Both the position numbers and the translations under genes were made by a program. The notes under the pieces were generated by a model. It saw nothing but the letters and a program-made list of their open reading frames with translations, was not told where the DNA came from and did no database searches. DNA of 54,355 nt from Thermus altitudinis (GTDB lineage Bacteria > Deinococcota > Deinococci > Deinococcales > Thermaceae). The DNA is taken from assembly GCF_022760835.1 (NCBI RefSeq), contig NZ_JAKTNQ010000016.1, positions 1 to 54,355 of the forward strand, in the 5' to 3' direction. Shown in pieces: positions 24,979 to 32,187 of the stretch; the stretch's first letter is position 1, and every line of letters starts with the position of its first letter.

Positions 24979-26112
24979 ATGTTGCGCCATATCGGCTGGA
25001 TTTCCCTCCTCGGCCTAGCCCTTGCCCAGCCCGGATCCGAAAGCCCCCCTATCACCGCCATCCTAGTGGTAGAGGAAGACGTCATTGAAGAAGGTCAGCT
25101 CCGCACCTATGTGGGCAGCCAAACCCACCCCGTAGCCTCCGAGAAGGAACTGAGGGCGCTCCTAAAAAGGCTGGTGCGGGAGGCAAGGCCTCCCCGGTTC
25201 ATCTTCCAAGATGGCCGTTGGCGGGGTGTGGAGAAAAAGGGCATCGCCTTGGACGAGGCTGAGGTCCTAACCGCCTACCGGGAGGCCCTTAGCAGGGGCC
25301 GCAAGAGCTTCCGCCTCCCCGCCCGCTATACCCCTCCAAGCCCAAACCTTAAGGAGCTTTACGCCTTAGGGGTGCGGGAACACCTGGCCACGGGGGAGAC
25401 CGACTTTAGGGGGTCCAGCGCAGCTAGGGCTCACAACCTGCTCCTGGCCTCCAGCAAGCTGGATGGGCTTCTGATCCCCCCGGGGACCTTCTCCTTTAAC
25501 CAGGCTCTGGGCCCCGTCACCGAGGAGGAAGGCTATAAGGAAGCCTTCGTAATCGTAGGGGATCGCACGGAACAGGGGGTGGGGGGTGGGGTTTGCCAGG
25601 TTTCCACCACCCTCTTCCGCGCCTTTTTCTTGGCGGGGCTTCCCCTCCTGGAGCGCCACGCCCACAGCTATCAGGTGGCCTACTACAAGCCCCCGGGTCT
25701 AGATGCCGCGGTGATCCAACCCTACAAGGATTTAAAGGCGGTGAACGACACCCCAGGCCATATCCTGGTGCAACGCTCTGTCCAGGGCACCACCCTCCGT
25801 TTCCACCTCTTCGGCACCAAAGACCGGGAAGTGCGCTGGGAAGGCCCCTTCATCTCCGAGAGGAAACCTCCCTTACCTCCCCGGGAAATCCCGGACCCCT
25901 CCCTGCCCCCCGGCGTGCGCAAGCAGGTGGACTTTGCTGCCGAAGGTGCCCGGGTGGAGGTGAGGCGCACGGTGCGCTATAGGGATGGCCGGGTTCGGGA
26001 GGATAAGGTGGTCAGCGTCTACCGCCCCTGGGGAGCGGTCTATCTGGTGGGGCCTAAACCAGCTCCAAAAGCACCACCCGCTCCACCGGCACCAGGCGGT
26101 GGGGCTCCGTAA
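24979..26112 (+). CDS. VanW-family exported protein with a G5-like domain
   Basis: A 377-residue secreted protein. A signal peptide ends near ALAQ (about 17). Residues 20-115 are an unnamed alpha/beta region. Residues 130-275 are the VanW domain: ARAHNLLLASSKLDGLLIPPGTFSFNQALGPVTEEEGY, the GGGVCQVSTTLFRAFFLAGL core and the HSYQVAYYKPPGLDAAV strand. Residues 305-355 look like a G5 domain. The tail is Pro/Ala-rich. VanW proteins are envelope-associated but of unknown biochemical role. The last 59 bases, coding the Pro-rich tail, overlap the convergent cupin gene. Confidence 0.85.
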   Translation: MLRHIGWISLLGLALAQPGSESPPITAILVVEEDVIEEGQLRTYVGSQTHPVASEKELRALLKRLVREARPPRFIFQDGRWRGVEKKGIALDEAEVLTAYREALSRGRKSFRLPARYTPPSPNLKELYALGVREHLATGETDFRGSSAARAHNLLLASSKLDGLLIPPGTFSFNQALGPVTEEEGYKEAFVIVGDRTEQGVGGGVCQVSTTLFRAFFLAGLPLLERHAHSYQVAYYKPPGLDAAVIQPYKDLKAVNDTPGHILVQRSVQGTTLRFHLFGTKDREVRWEGPFISERKPPLPPREIPDPSLPPGVRKQVDFAAEGARVEVRRTVRYRDGRVREDKVVSVYRPWGAVYLVGPKPAPKAPPAPPAPGGGAP

Positions 26113-26314
26113 CCCGGGCAGCCTCCCCCCTTTTCAGGTGCAAGTACCGGCCTTGGGGTAGGTCAATGACCAGTTCCCCCTCGAGGACCAGATAAAAGCC
26201 CCCTTTCTCCCGGTCCTCTTCCTGGGTTAGGGGGTAGCCCTGCACGGGCACCCCAGGCACCTCCACCCTTCCCTCCCGCGCCAAACGCAGGAAATGCACC
26301 TTATAGCTCTCCAT
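26054..26314 (-). CDS. Small cupin-domain protein
   Basis: An 86-residue single-cupin protein: GGFYLVLEGELVIDLPQGRYLHLKRGEAARVTEPHRLVPVERVVLLEL, following the pattern of cupin motif 1 (G ... GE) and motif 2 (PH ... ). The histidine cluster of metal-binding cupins is reduced to one conserved His before Arg, so metal binding is uncertain. Start ATG has GGAGGT about 7 bases upstream. It lies between topA on the same strand and the convergent vanW gene. Function unknown. Confidence 0.7.
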   Translation of the reverse strand: MESYKVHFLRLAREGRVEVPGVPVQGYPLTQEEDREKGGFYLVLEGELVIDLPQGRYLHLKRGEAARVTEPHRLVPVERVVLLELV

Positions 26315-26340
26315 CGGGTAGCCACCTCCTGCCCGCCAGG

Positions 26341-28704
26341 CTACCGCTTGAGCTTGGCCCGGCCCTTAGAGGCCTTGGTTCCCTTGCCGGCCGAGGGGGT
26401 CTTAGGGGCGGGGATCAACTTCGGGTCATGCTGGGGACAAGCGGGGTTTAAGCAAGCCCCTTCCCCCTTTTGGGCCAAAGGCCAGCCACAGGCGGGACAG
26501 CTTTGCTCCAACAAAGGATAGAAGCTTAAAAAGCCACAGGCGTTGTTCTCGCACTTGTAGTAGGGTTTTCCCCGCCGGCTTCGCTTCTCCAAAACCTGGC
26601 TCCCACACTTAGGGCAGGCATGACCCGTGGGCTCCCCGTCGTCCCGGGTGTAGTCGCATTCCGGATACCCCGAGCAGGCAATAAAGCTCCCGTAACGGCC
26701 TTCCCTGCGCACCAGGGGCTTTCCGCATTTAGGGCAGGCCTCCCCAATGGGCTCCGCTTCCTTTTTCTTTTCCAAAGGCTCGGTATACGTGCATTCAGGA
26801 TAGCCCGTACACCCCAGAAACTGCCCATAGCGGCTTACCTTTAGCTCCAAAGGCCTTCCGCACTGGGGGCAGATCTTCTTGGGCACCCGGGAAAGCTCCC
26901 CCAAGAAGGGCTCGTAAAACTCCCAGACCACTTTAGGCCAAGGAACCTTCCCCTCCTCCACCTGATCCAGCCCGTCCTCCATGCGGGCGGTAAACTCGTA
27001 GGCCACCACCTGGGGAAAGCGCTCCTTAAGGTAATGGGTCACCTGGCGGCCCAAAGGGGTGGGCAGGAGGGTGCGCCCCTTGCGCAGCATATACCCCCGC
27101 TTCTCCAGGGTTTCCAGGGTGGGGGCATAGGTGGAAGGGCGGCCAATGCCCAGTTCCTCCATGGTCTTCACCAAGGTGGCATCGGTGTAGCGGGGTGGGG
27201 GTTCGGTGAAGTGCTGCTTGGGTACGAGCTGCACAGGCTCCGCCTTCTCCCCCTCGGCCACCTCAGGCAGGATGGAGGCTTCCCCCTCGTTCTCCCCCGG
27301 CACCTCAAAGGAGGTGGCCTCCCGCCCCCAGGCCTTTAGGTACCCCTCAAACCGCAAAACCGAACCCGAGGCCCGGAAGGTAAAGCGCGGGGTTTCCCCC
27401 TCATCCTGCAACAGGACCACCGTCTGCTCATAGAGGGCATCCCCCATCTGGCTGGCCACAAAACGGCGCCAGATGAGGTCATAAAGGCGGTACTCCTCCT
27501 CGGAAAGGTACTTCCTCACGCTCTCTGGGGTACGCCGGGCATCGGTGGGCCGGATAGCCTCGTGGGCGTCCTGTACCCCCTCCTTGCGGTTGCGATAGAT
27601 CCTAGGGGCCTCCGGCAGGTACTCGGACCCAAACATTTGCCCTATGACTTCCCGCGCCACCTGCAAAGCCTCCGGGGACACCCGCACCGAATCCGTGCGC
27701 ATATAGGTGATGAGGCCCACCGTGCCCTCGGGAAGATCCACCCCCTCATACAGGCGCTGGGCGATGCGCATGGTGCGGCTTGCCGTGTAGCCCAGGCGGC
27801 TGCTGGCCACCTGTTGCAGGGTGGAGGTGGTGAAAGGGGGCGGGGGGGATTTGCGCCACTCCTTGGTCTCCACCCGGGCCACGCGGTAGGCCTTTGCCCA
27901 AGCCTCCTCAGCCATGACCCTGGCCTGGGCCTCACCCGCCAGGTGGAGCCTCCCCTCCTTCTCCCCCTGGCCGGCCCAAAGCCGCCTGCCCTCCACCTCG
28001 TAGAGGCTCGCGGAAAGCACCCTGTCCTGGCCCAGGGCGAAAACCCCCTCCAAGGTCCAGTACTCCTCCGGGCGGAAGGCCTCTATCTCCTCCTCCCGTT
28101 CCACCAGAAGCCGCAGGGCCACGCTCTGAACCCGGCCAGCGGAAAGGGCCCGCTTGCGGAACTCCAGGGAAAGGAGGGGGGAAAGGTTGTAGCCCACCAG
28201 CCGGTCCAGCACCCGCCGGGCTTGCTGGGCATCCACCAGGTTCTGGTCTATAGGCCTGGGGCGCTCCACCGCCTGGCGCACCACCTTGGGGGTGATCTCG
28301 TGAAACTCCACCCTTAAGGGCTCCTTCGGATCCCGTCCCAGAAGCCTCGCCACATGCCAGCCGATGGCCTCCCCTTCCCGGTCGGGGTCGGTGGCGATGA
28401 GGAGGCGCTTTCCCTTAGCCGCCCGCTTCAAGGCCTCCACCACCGGCTTTTTGTCCTTCTTCACCTCGTAGGTGGGAGCGAAGTCCTGCTCCACATCCAC
28501 CCCAAGCTCCCTTTCCGGCAGATCGGCCACGTGCCCCAGGCTGGCCCGCACCTCATAACCTGGCCCCAGCATCTTCTGGATGCTCTTGGCCTTGGCGGGA
28601 GACTCCACCACCACCAAGGTGGCAGCCTGGGAAGAAGCCTCCCCGGGCTCCTTCTGCAAGGGGCCTTTGGTCTTGGAAGGGCTCACCCCTTTCGCCCTCG
28701 GCAT
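26341..28704 (-). CDS. topA: DNA topoisomerase I
   Basis: A 787-residue type IA topoisomerase relaxing negative supercoils. A Lys/Ser-rich N-terminal tail of about 28 residues precedes the TOPRIM domain (LVVVESPAKAKSIQKML ... ATDPDREGEAIGWH). The catalytic Tyr is in GLITYMRTDSVRVS. The C-terminus carries zinc modules: CPQCGRPLE ... CTGYPEC, CPKCGKPLV ... CSGYPEC, CPKCGSQVL ... CENNAC, and a last CPACGWPLA ... CLNPAC. It ends in a basic Lys/Arg tail. The gene has a good promoter directly before its ATG. Confidence 0.96.
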   Translation of the reverse strand: MPRAKGVSPSKTKGPLQKEPGEASSQAATLVVVESPAKAKSIQKMLGPGYEVRASLGHVADLPERELGVDVEQDFAPTYEVKKDKKPVVEALKRAAKGKRLLIATDPDREGEAIGWHVARLLGRDPKEPLRVEFHEITPKVVRQAVERPRPIDQNLVDAQQARRVLDRLVGYNLSPLLSLEFRKRALSAGRVQSVALRLLVEREEEIEAFRPEEYWTLEGVFALGQDRVLSASLYEVEGRRLWAGQGEKEGRLHLAGEAQARVMAEEAWAKAYRVARVETKEWRKSPPPPFTTSTLQQVASSRLGYTASRTMRIAQRLYEGVDLPEGTVGLITYMRTDSVRVSPEALQVAREVIGQMFGSEYLPEAPRIYRNRKEGVQDAHEAIRPTDARRTPESVRKYLSEEEYRLYDLIWRRFVASQMGDALYEQTVVLLQDEGETPRFTFRASGSVLRFEGYLKAWGREATSFEVPGENEGEASILPEVAEGEKAEPVQLVPKQHFTEPPPRYTDATLVKTMEELGIGRPSTYAPTLETLEKRGYMLRKGRTLLPTPLGRQVTHYLKERFPQVVAYEFTARMEDGLDQVEEGKVPWPKVVWEFYEPFLGELSRVPKKICPQCGRPLELKVSRYGQFLGCTGYPECTYTEPLEKKKEAEPIGEACPKCGKPLVRREGRYGSFIACSGYPECDYTRDDGEPTGHACPKCGSQVLEKRSRRGKPYYKCENNACGFLSFYPLLEQSCPACGWPLAQKGEGACLNPACPQHDPKLIPAPKTPSAGKGTKASKGRAKLKR

Positions 28705-28711
28705 CGCCCCC

Positions 28712-28741
28712 CATTTAGGGGCCTTTGGCCTTGCTTGTCAA
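28712..28741 (-). promoter_or_regulatory. Promoter of topA
   Basis: TTGACA (28741-28736), 18-base spacer, TAAATG (28717-28712), 7 bases from the ATG. Consensus -35 with a leaderless start. Confidence 0.65.
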
Positions 28742-28810
28742 GACGGAAACCCCAAGAAGGCCTAGACCATCCCGCCGTGGCACTCCCTTGGCCCTCCTAT
28801 CCCAAAGTGT

Positions 28811-28839
28811 TTGCAGAAATAGGCAAGCCTGACTAAAAT
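28811..28839 (+). promoter_or_regulatory. Promoter of the surface-protein operon
   Basis: TTGCAG (28811-28816), a 17-base spacer and TAAAAT (28834-28839). Transcription would start near 28846, giving a leader of about 58 bases that begins with the CTTTCACA repeats. Confidence 0.65.
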
Positions 28840-28851
28840 GCCATGGTAGGG

Positions 28852-28873
28852 CTTTCACAAGCCTTTCACAGGA
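28852..28873 (+). promoter_or_regulatory. Tandem CTTTCACA element before the surface operon
   Basis: CTTTCACAAGC (28852-28862) followed by CTTTCACAGGA (28863-28873), an 11-base direct repeat. The stretch TAGGGC...TTTCACAGGAGG is nearly the same as that before the DUF4388 gene. It ends 30 bases before the ATG and lies just after the predicted transcription start. The first half can also fold as GGCTT-TCAC-AAGCC. Confidence 0.5.
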
Positions 28874-28903
28874 GGCTCATACCCTGGCTCTCGGGAGGTG
28901 GAT

Positions 28904-29410
28904 ATGAACGGAAAAACCTGGTTACTCAAGGCCTTCTTTGGCTTGGGCCTCCTGATCCTGGCCATGGCCTTGGCCCAAGCCCTAAGCCTGGACCTAAGGC
29001 CCTACTTGGTCAAGGTGGTGGAGGGCAAGGAGGTCCTCGAGGAAAACCCCTTAGGGGTAAAACCCGGGGATATCCTGGAGTGGCGCCTGGCAGCGGAAAA
29101 CCGCTCCCAAGGCCCCTTGCGCCAGGTGGCCTTGGTAATCCCCATCCCCAAGGAAACCTACTACCTGGAGGGAAGCGCCAAGCCCTTGGTCCTTGGTTCG
29201 GCCACCATCCGCCCGGAGTTCAGCTTTGACGGGGGAAAGACCTTTGGCTTTCCTCCCCTCAAGAAGCGCATCCGGGTGGTGGAAAACGGAAAGGAGGTGG
29301 AAAAGGAGGTAGAGGTGAAACCGGAAGAGTACACGCACGCAAGGTGGGTAGTCCCTGAGGTACCCAAAGGAGCCAAGGTGCAGGTATCCCTGCGCACGGT
29401 AGTTAAGTAA
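28904..29410 (+). CDS. Small exported DUF11-like protein, first gene of the surface operon
   Basis: A 168-residue secreted protein. Hydrophobic signal segment MNGKTWLLKAFFGLGLLILAMALAQA. The mature part is one Ig-like domain of the DUF11 type: GVKPGDILEWRLAAENRSQGPLRQVALVIPIPKETYYLEGSA, then FSFDGGKTFG and a closing YTHARWVVPEVPKGAKVQVSLRTVV strand pair. Small proteins of this kind accompany larger DUF11 surface proteins in Deinococcus-Thermus. Start ATG follows GGGAGGTGG. Thirteen bases separate it from the next gene. Confidence 0.75.
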   Translation: MNGKTWLLKAFFGLGLLILAMALAQALSLDLRPYLVKVVEGKEVLEENPLGVKPGDILEWRLAAENRSQGPLRQVALVIPIPKETYYLEGSAKPLVLGSATIRPEFSFDGGKTFGFPPLKKRIRVVENGKEVEKEVEVKPEEYTHARWVVPEVPKGAKVQVSLRTVVK

Positions 29411-29423
29411 AGGAGGTAAAGGC

Positions 29424-32057
29424 ATGAAGGGAGTGGCAGTACGGTTTTTAGGCTTGTTCTTGGCCCTGGCCCTGGGACTGGCCCTGGCCGCGGGTACCCC
29501 AGCGGGCACCGCCATCCAGAACCAGGCCAGCGCCAGCTACATTGACTCGGCAGGCCAACCCAAGACCACCACGTCCAACCTGGTTACCACCCTCGTCCAA
29601 CAGGTCTATAGCTTCACCATAACCCCGGACGGCACGGAAACCAACCCGGGCCAAATCCGCAACGGCCTCCCCGGCGGACAGGTGCTCTTCCAGTACACCG
29701 TCACCAACACCGGTAACGGCACCGACACCATCAACCTGAGCACCCTTCAGGGGACTGCCGACAACTTTGACCTCTCCAACATCAAGATTTACCTAGACGG
29801 AAACTGCAACGGTAACGTGGACGCCGGCGAACCGCAGATCTCCAGCGTCACCCTGGCCGCCGACGCCTCGGCCTGCGTGATCGTGGCCGCCACCATACCC
29901 GCCACCGCCCAAAGCGGCCAGTACGGCAACCTCAACCTGGCAGGCACTTCCCAGGGCAACAACCAGGTCACCGACAACAACAACTGGGCCCGGGCCGTGG
30001 CCACCACCCAAGCGGCCCTGACCGCCTTCAAGGCGGCCACCCCCTCGGGGAACGTCCAACCTGGCGGTATCATCACCTACACTATCTCCGGCAGCAACAC
30101 GGGTGGTAGCCCTGCCTACGGCATCCCGGTAACCGTAGATAACACCCCCAAGACGGGCATCCTGATTGAGGACACCATCCCTTACGGCCTCACCGTAATC
30201 AGCATGCCCACGGGCTCGGCAGGAGCAGGGTCCATCCGCTACATCTACTACGATGGCACCGCCTGGATGACCTTGACCACCAACCTGCTCCCCATCACTG
30301 GCGACGGCATCAAGAAGATCGGCATGCTGATTGAGGGAACGGGTGCCTTCTTCACACAGGGGACCCAGTACACCTTCTCCTTCCAGGCCCAGGTGCCCAG
30401 CAACGCTCCTGCCGGAATTTCCTACGCCAACTCCGCCACGGTGAAGTTTGACGCCAACGGGGATGGTGACGCTAATGACCCAGGTGAAACCATCAACACC
30501 AACACCACCACCAACACCGTGGCCGCCACTTACCAACCTCTGGTGGGCTACCCGGGCAACGTGACCCTGGGCAACGAAACCCAGGAGGTGGCTAGCGCTT
30601 ACGCCGGCCAGGTGGTGAGCTTCACCAACGTGGTGCGAAACGGCGGAAACGCCCCTGATAGCTTCACCCTTTCCTTGCAGAACTCCACCTTCCCCACGGG
30701 TACCACCTGCTCCATCTACGCTGCCGACGGCATCACCCCCATCTCTGGCCCCATTGGTCCTCTAGCACCCGGCGCGGAGCAAAACGTGGTGGTCAAGTGC
30801 CAGCTCCCCGCCACCTACTACGAAAACCCTGCCGACGGCCAAACCACTACCTACAAGGTGGAGCTCAAGGCCACCAGCGTGAACGACCCCAGCAAGAGCG
30901 ACATCACCACCAATAAGCTGGTGGACATCCTGCCCGGTTACGCCGTGGACCTGGCGGCCCAGGGGTACTCGGGCGACAACATCCCTGGCAACGATAACCC
31001 CGCCGGCCAGAACGCCAACCCGGGCCAGACCGTCTTCTTCCCCTTGGAGCTCACCAACACCGGCGCCAACCCTGACACCTACAACCTGAGCGGCACCGTG
31101 CCCGCTGGCTGGACCGTGGTCTTCTACCCCGATACCAACTGCGATGGCCAGCCCGACGGTGCCCCCATCACCAACGTGGGCCCGGTGAACCCCACTCAAA
31201 AGGTCTGCTTCGTGGCGGCGGTGACCGTACCTCAGGGAGCCGCTCCTGAGCCTAAGTCCGTAACCTTTACCGCCACCAGCACCAACAATAGCAGCGTCTA
31301 CGACACCGTTTCCACCACCGTCACCGTGAACCTGGTGGCCCAGATCAGCCTGGATCCTGACCGCCAGGGTACCGTGACCAGCCCGGGCACCATTCAGTAC
31401 ACCCACACCCTTCGCAATGATTCCAACGCCCAGGCCATCTGCAACATCTCCGGCACCGGCGGCGCCTACGGCTGGACCTACCAGTACTCCACTAACGGTA
31501 CCGACTGGTATGGGGCTCTGGGCAATGTGTACGTGAACCCCAACGGCGGAACCGTGACCATCTACGTGCGGGTGATTGTGCCTGCGGGTGAGCCCATTGG
31601 CCGTACCGATGTGAACACCGTCACCGCCACCTGCCAGGTGGACACGGGCACCGCTACCGACACCGCCACGGAGACCACCACCGTGGTGGGTGGCGAGCTC
31701 AGGCTGGAGAAGCAGGTGGATAAGACCACCGCTTACCCTGGCGAAACGCTCACCTACACCATCACCGCCACCAACATCGGTACCGGCGACCTCAAGCAGG
31801 TCATCATCACCGACCCCCTGCCCGCCTACACGGACTTCGTGAGCGTGTCGGCCACCATTCAGGGCTTCCCTGCCGGCGCCACGGTGCTCTACTCCACGAA
31901 CGGCACCACCTGGTCCACCACGGCACCCACTACTCTGCCCGCGGGTGGGAGCATCTACGTGGCGGTGGATACCAACGGCGATAACACCATCACCAGCGCC
32001 GACATCATGCCCCCTGCGGCTACCATCACCATCACCTTCAAGGTGCAGGTGCAGTAA
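29424..32057 (+). CDS. Large Asn/Thr-rich DUF11 surface protein
   Basis: An 877-residue exported protein with a signal peptide ending near LALAAG. It begins with the TPAGTAIQNQASASYIDSAG motif seen in cyanobacterial and deinococcal surface proteins, then about seven Ig-like repeats, each with a VTNTGN or LTNTGANPDTYNLS core, and ends with a full DUF11 repeat (LRLEKQVDKTTAYPGETLTYTITATNIG). A calcium-type DGNCNGNVDAG loop is present near residue 130. Codons for Asn and Thr are nearly all AAC and ACC, and the start is preceded by AAAGGAGGT, so it is probably made in large amounts. No sortase or SLH anchor is visible. I infer a structural layer, fibre or adhesin subunit. Confidence 0.75.
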   Translation: MKGVAVRFLGLFLALALGLALAAGTPAGTAIQNQASASYIDSAGQPKTTTSNLVTTLVQQVYSFTITPDGTETNPGQIRNGLPGGQVLFQYTVTNTGNGTDTINLSTLQGTADNFDLSNIKIYLDGNCNGNVDAGEPQISSVTLAADASACVIVAATIPATAQSGQYGNLNLAGTSQGNNQVTDNNNWARAVATTQAALTAFKAATPSGNVQPGGIITYTISGSNTGGSPAYGIPVTVDNTPKTGILIEDTIPYGLTVISMPTGSAGAGSIRYIYYDGTAWMTLTTNLLPITGDGIKKIGMLIEGTGAFFTQGTQYTFSFQAQVPSNAPAGISYANSATVKFDANGDGDANDPGETINTNTTTNTVAATYQPLVGYPGNVTLGNETQEVASAYAGQVVSFTNVVRNGGNAPDSFTLSLQNSTFPTGTTCSIYAADGITPISGPIGPLAPGAEQNVVVKCQLPATYYENPADGQTTTYKVELKATSVNDPSKSDITTNKLVDILPGYAVDLAAQGYSGDNIPGNDNPAGQNANPGQTVFFPLELTNTGANPDTYNLSGTVPAGWTVVFYPDTNCDGQPDGAPITNVGPVNPTQKVCFVAAVTVPQGAAPEPKSVTFTATSTNNSSVYDTVSTTVTVNLVAQISLDPDRQGTVTSPGTIQYTHTLRNDSNAQAICNISGTGGAYGWTYQYSTNGTDWYGALGNVYVNPNGGTVTIYVRVIVPAGEPIGRTDVNTVTATCQVDTGTATDTATETTTVVGGELRLEKQVDKTTAYPGETLTYTITATNIGTGDLKQVIITDPLPAYTDFVSVSATIQGFPAGATVLYSTNGTTWSTTAPTTLPAGGSIYVAVDTNGDNTITSADIMPPAATITITFKVQVQ

Positions 32058-32065
32058 CCCCTTTC

Positions 32066-32108
32066 CCCCGCCCCGGGAAGCCCCGGGGCGGGGCCCCCTA
32101 AAGGGGGC
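32066..32108 (+). terminator. Two stacked GC hairpins after the abundant surface protein
   Basis: First stem of 12 base pairs (32066-32077 with 32082-32093, loop AAGC), then GCCCCC-TAAA-GGGGGC (93-108). No U-run follows; TGAAAAAAG does. It may be a partial terminator or an mRNA 3'-end stabiliser limiting expression of the downstream giant genes. Confidence 0.6.
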
Positions 32109-32187
32109 TGAAAAAAGAAGAGGAACTTCTGAGAAGGACTTTCAAAAGATTTTCGCACGACTGAGTGACGCTGAAGAGGAGGTGAGG

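Noticed and set aside
31945-32187. Upstream extension of the second DUF11 gene
   Set aside because: The open frame overlaps the previous gene and the hairpins and lacks a signal peptide; the GTG at 32188 has both a ribosome binding site and a signal sequence.
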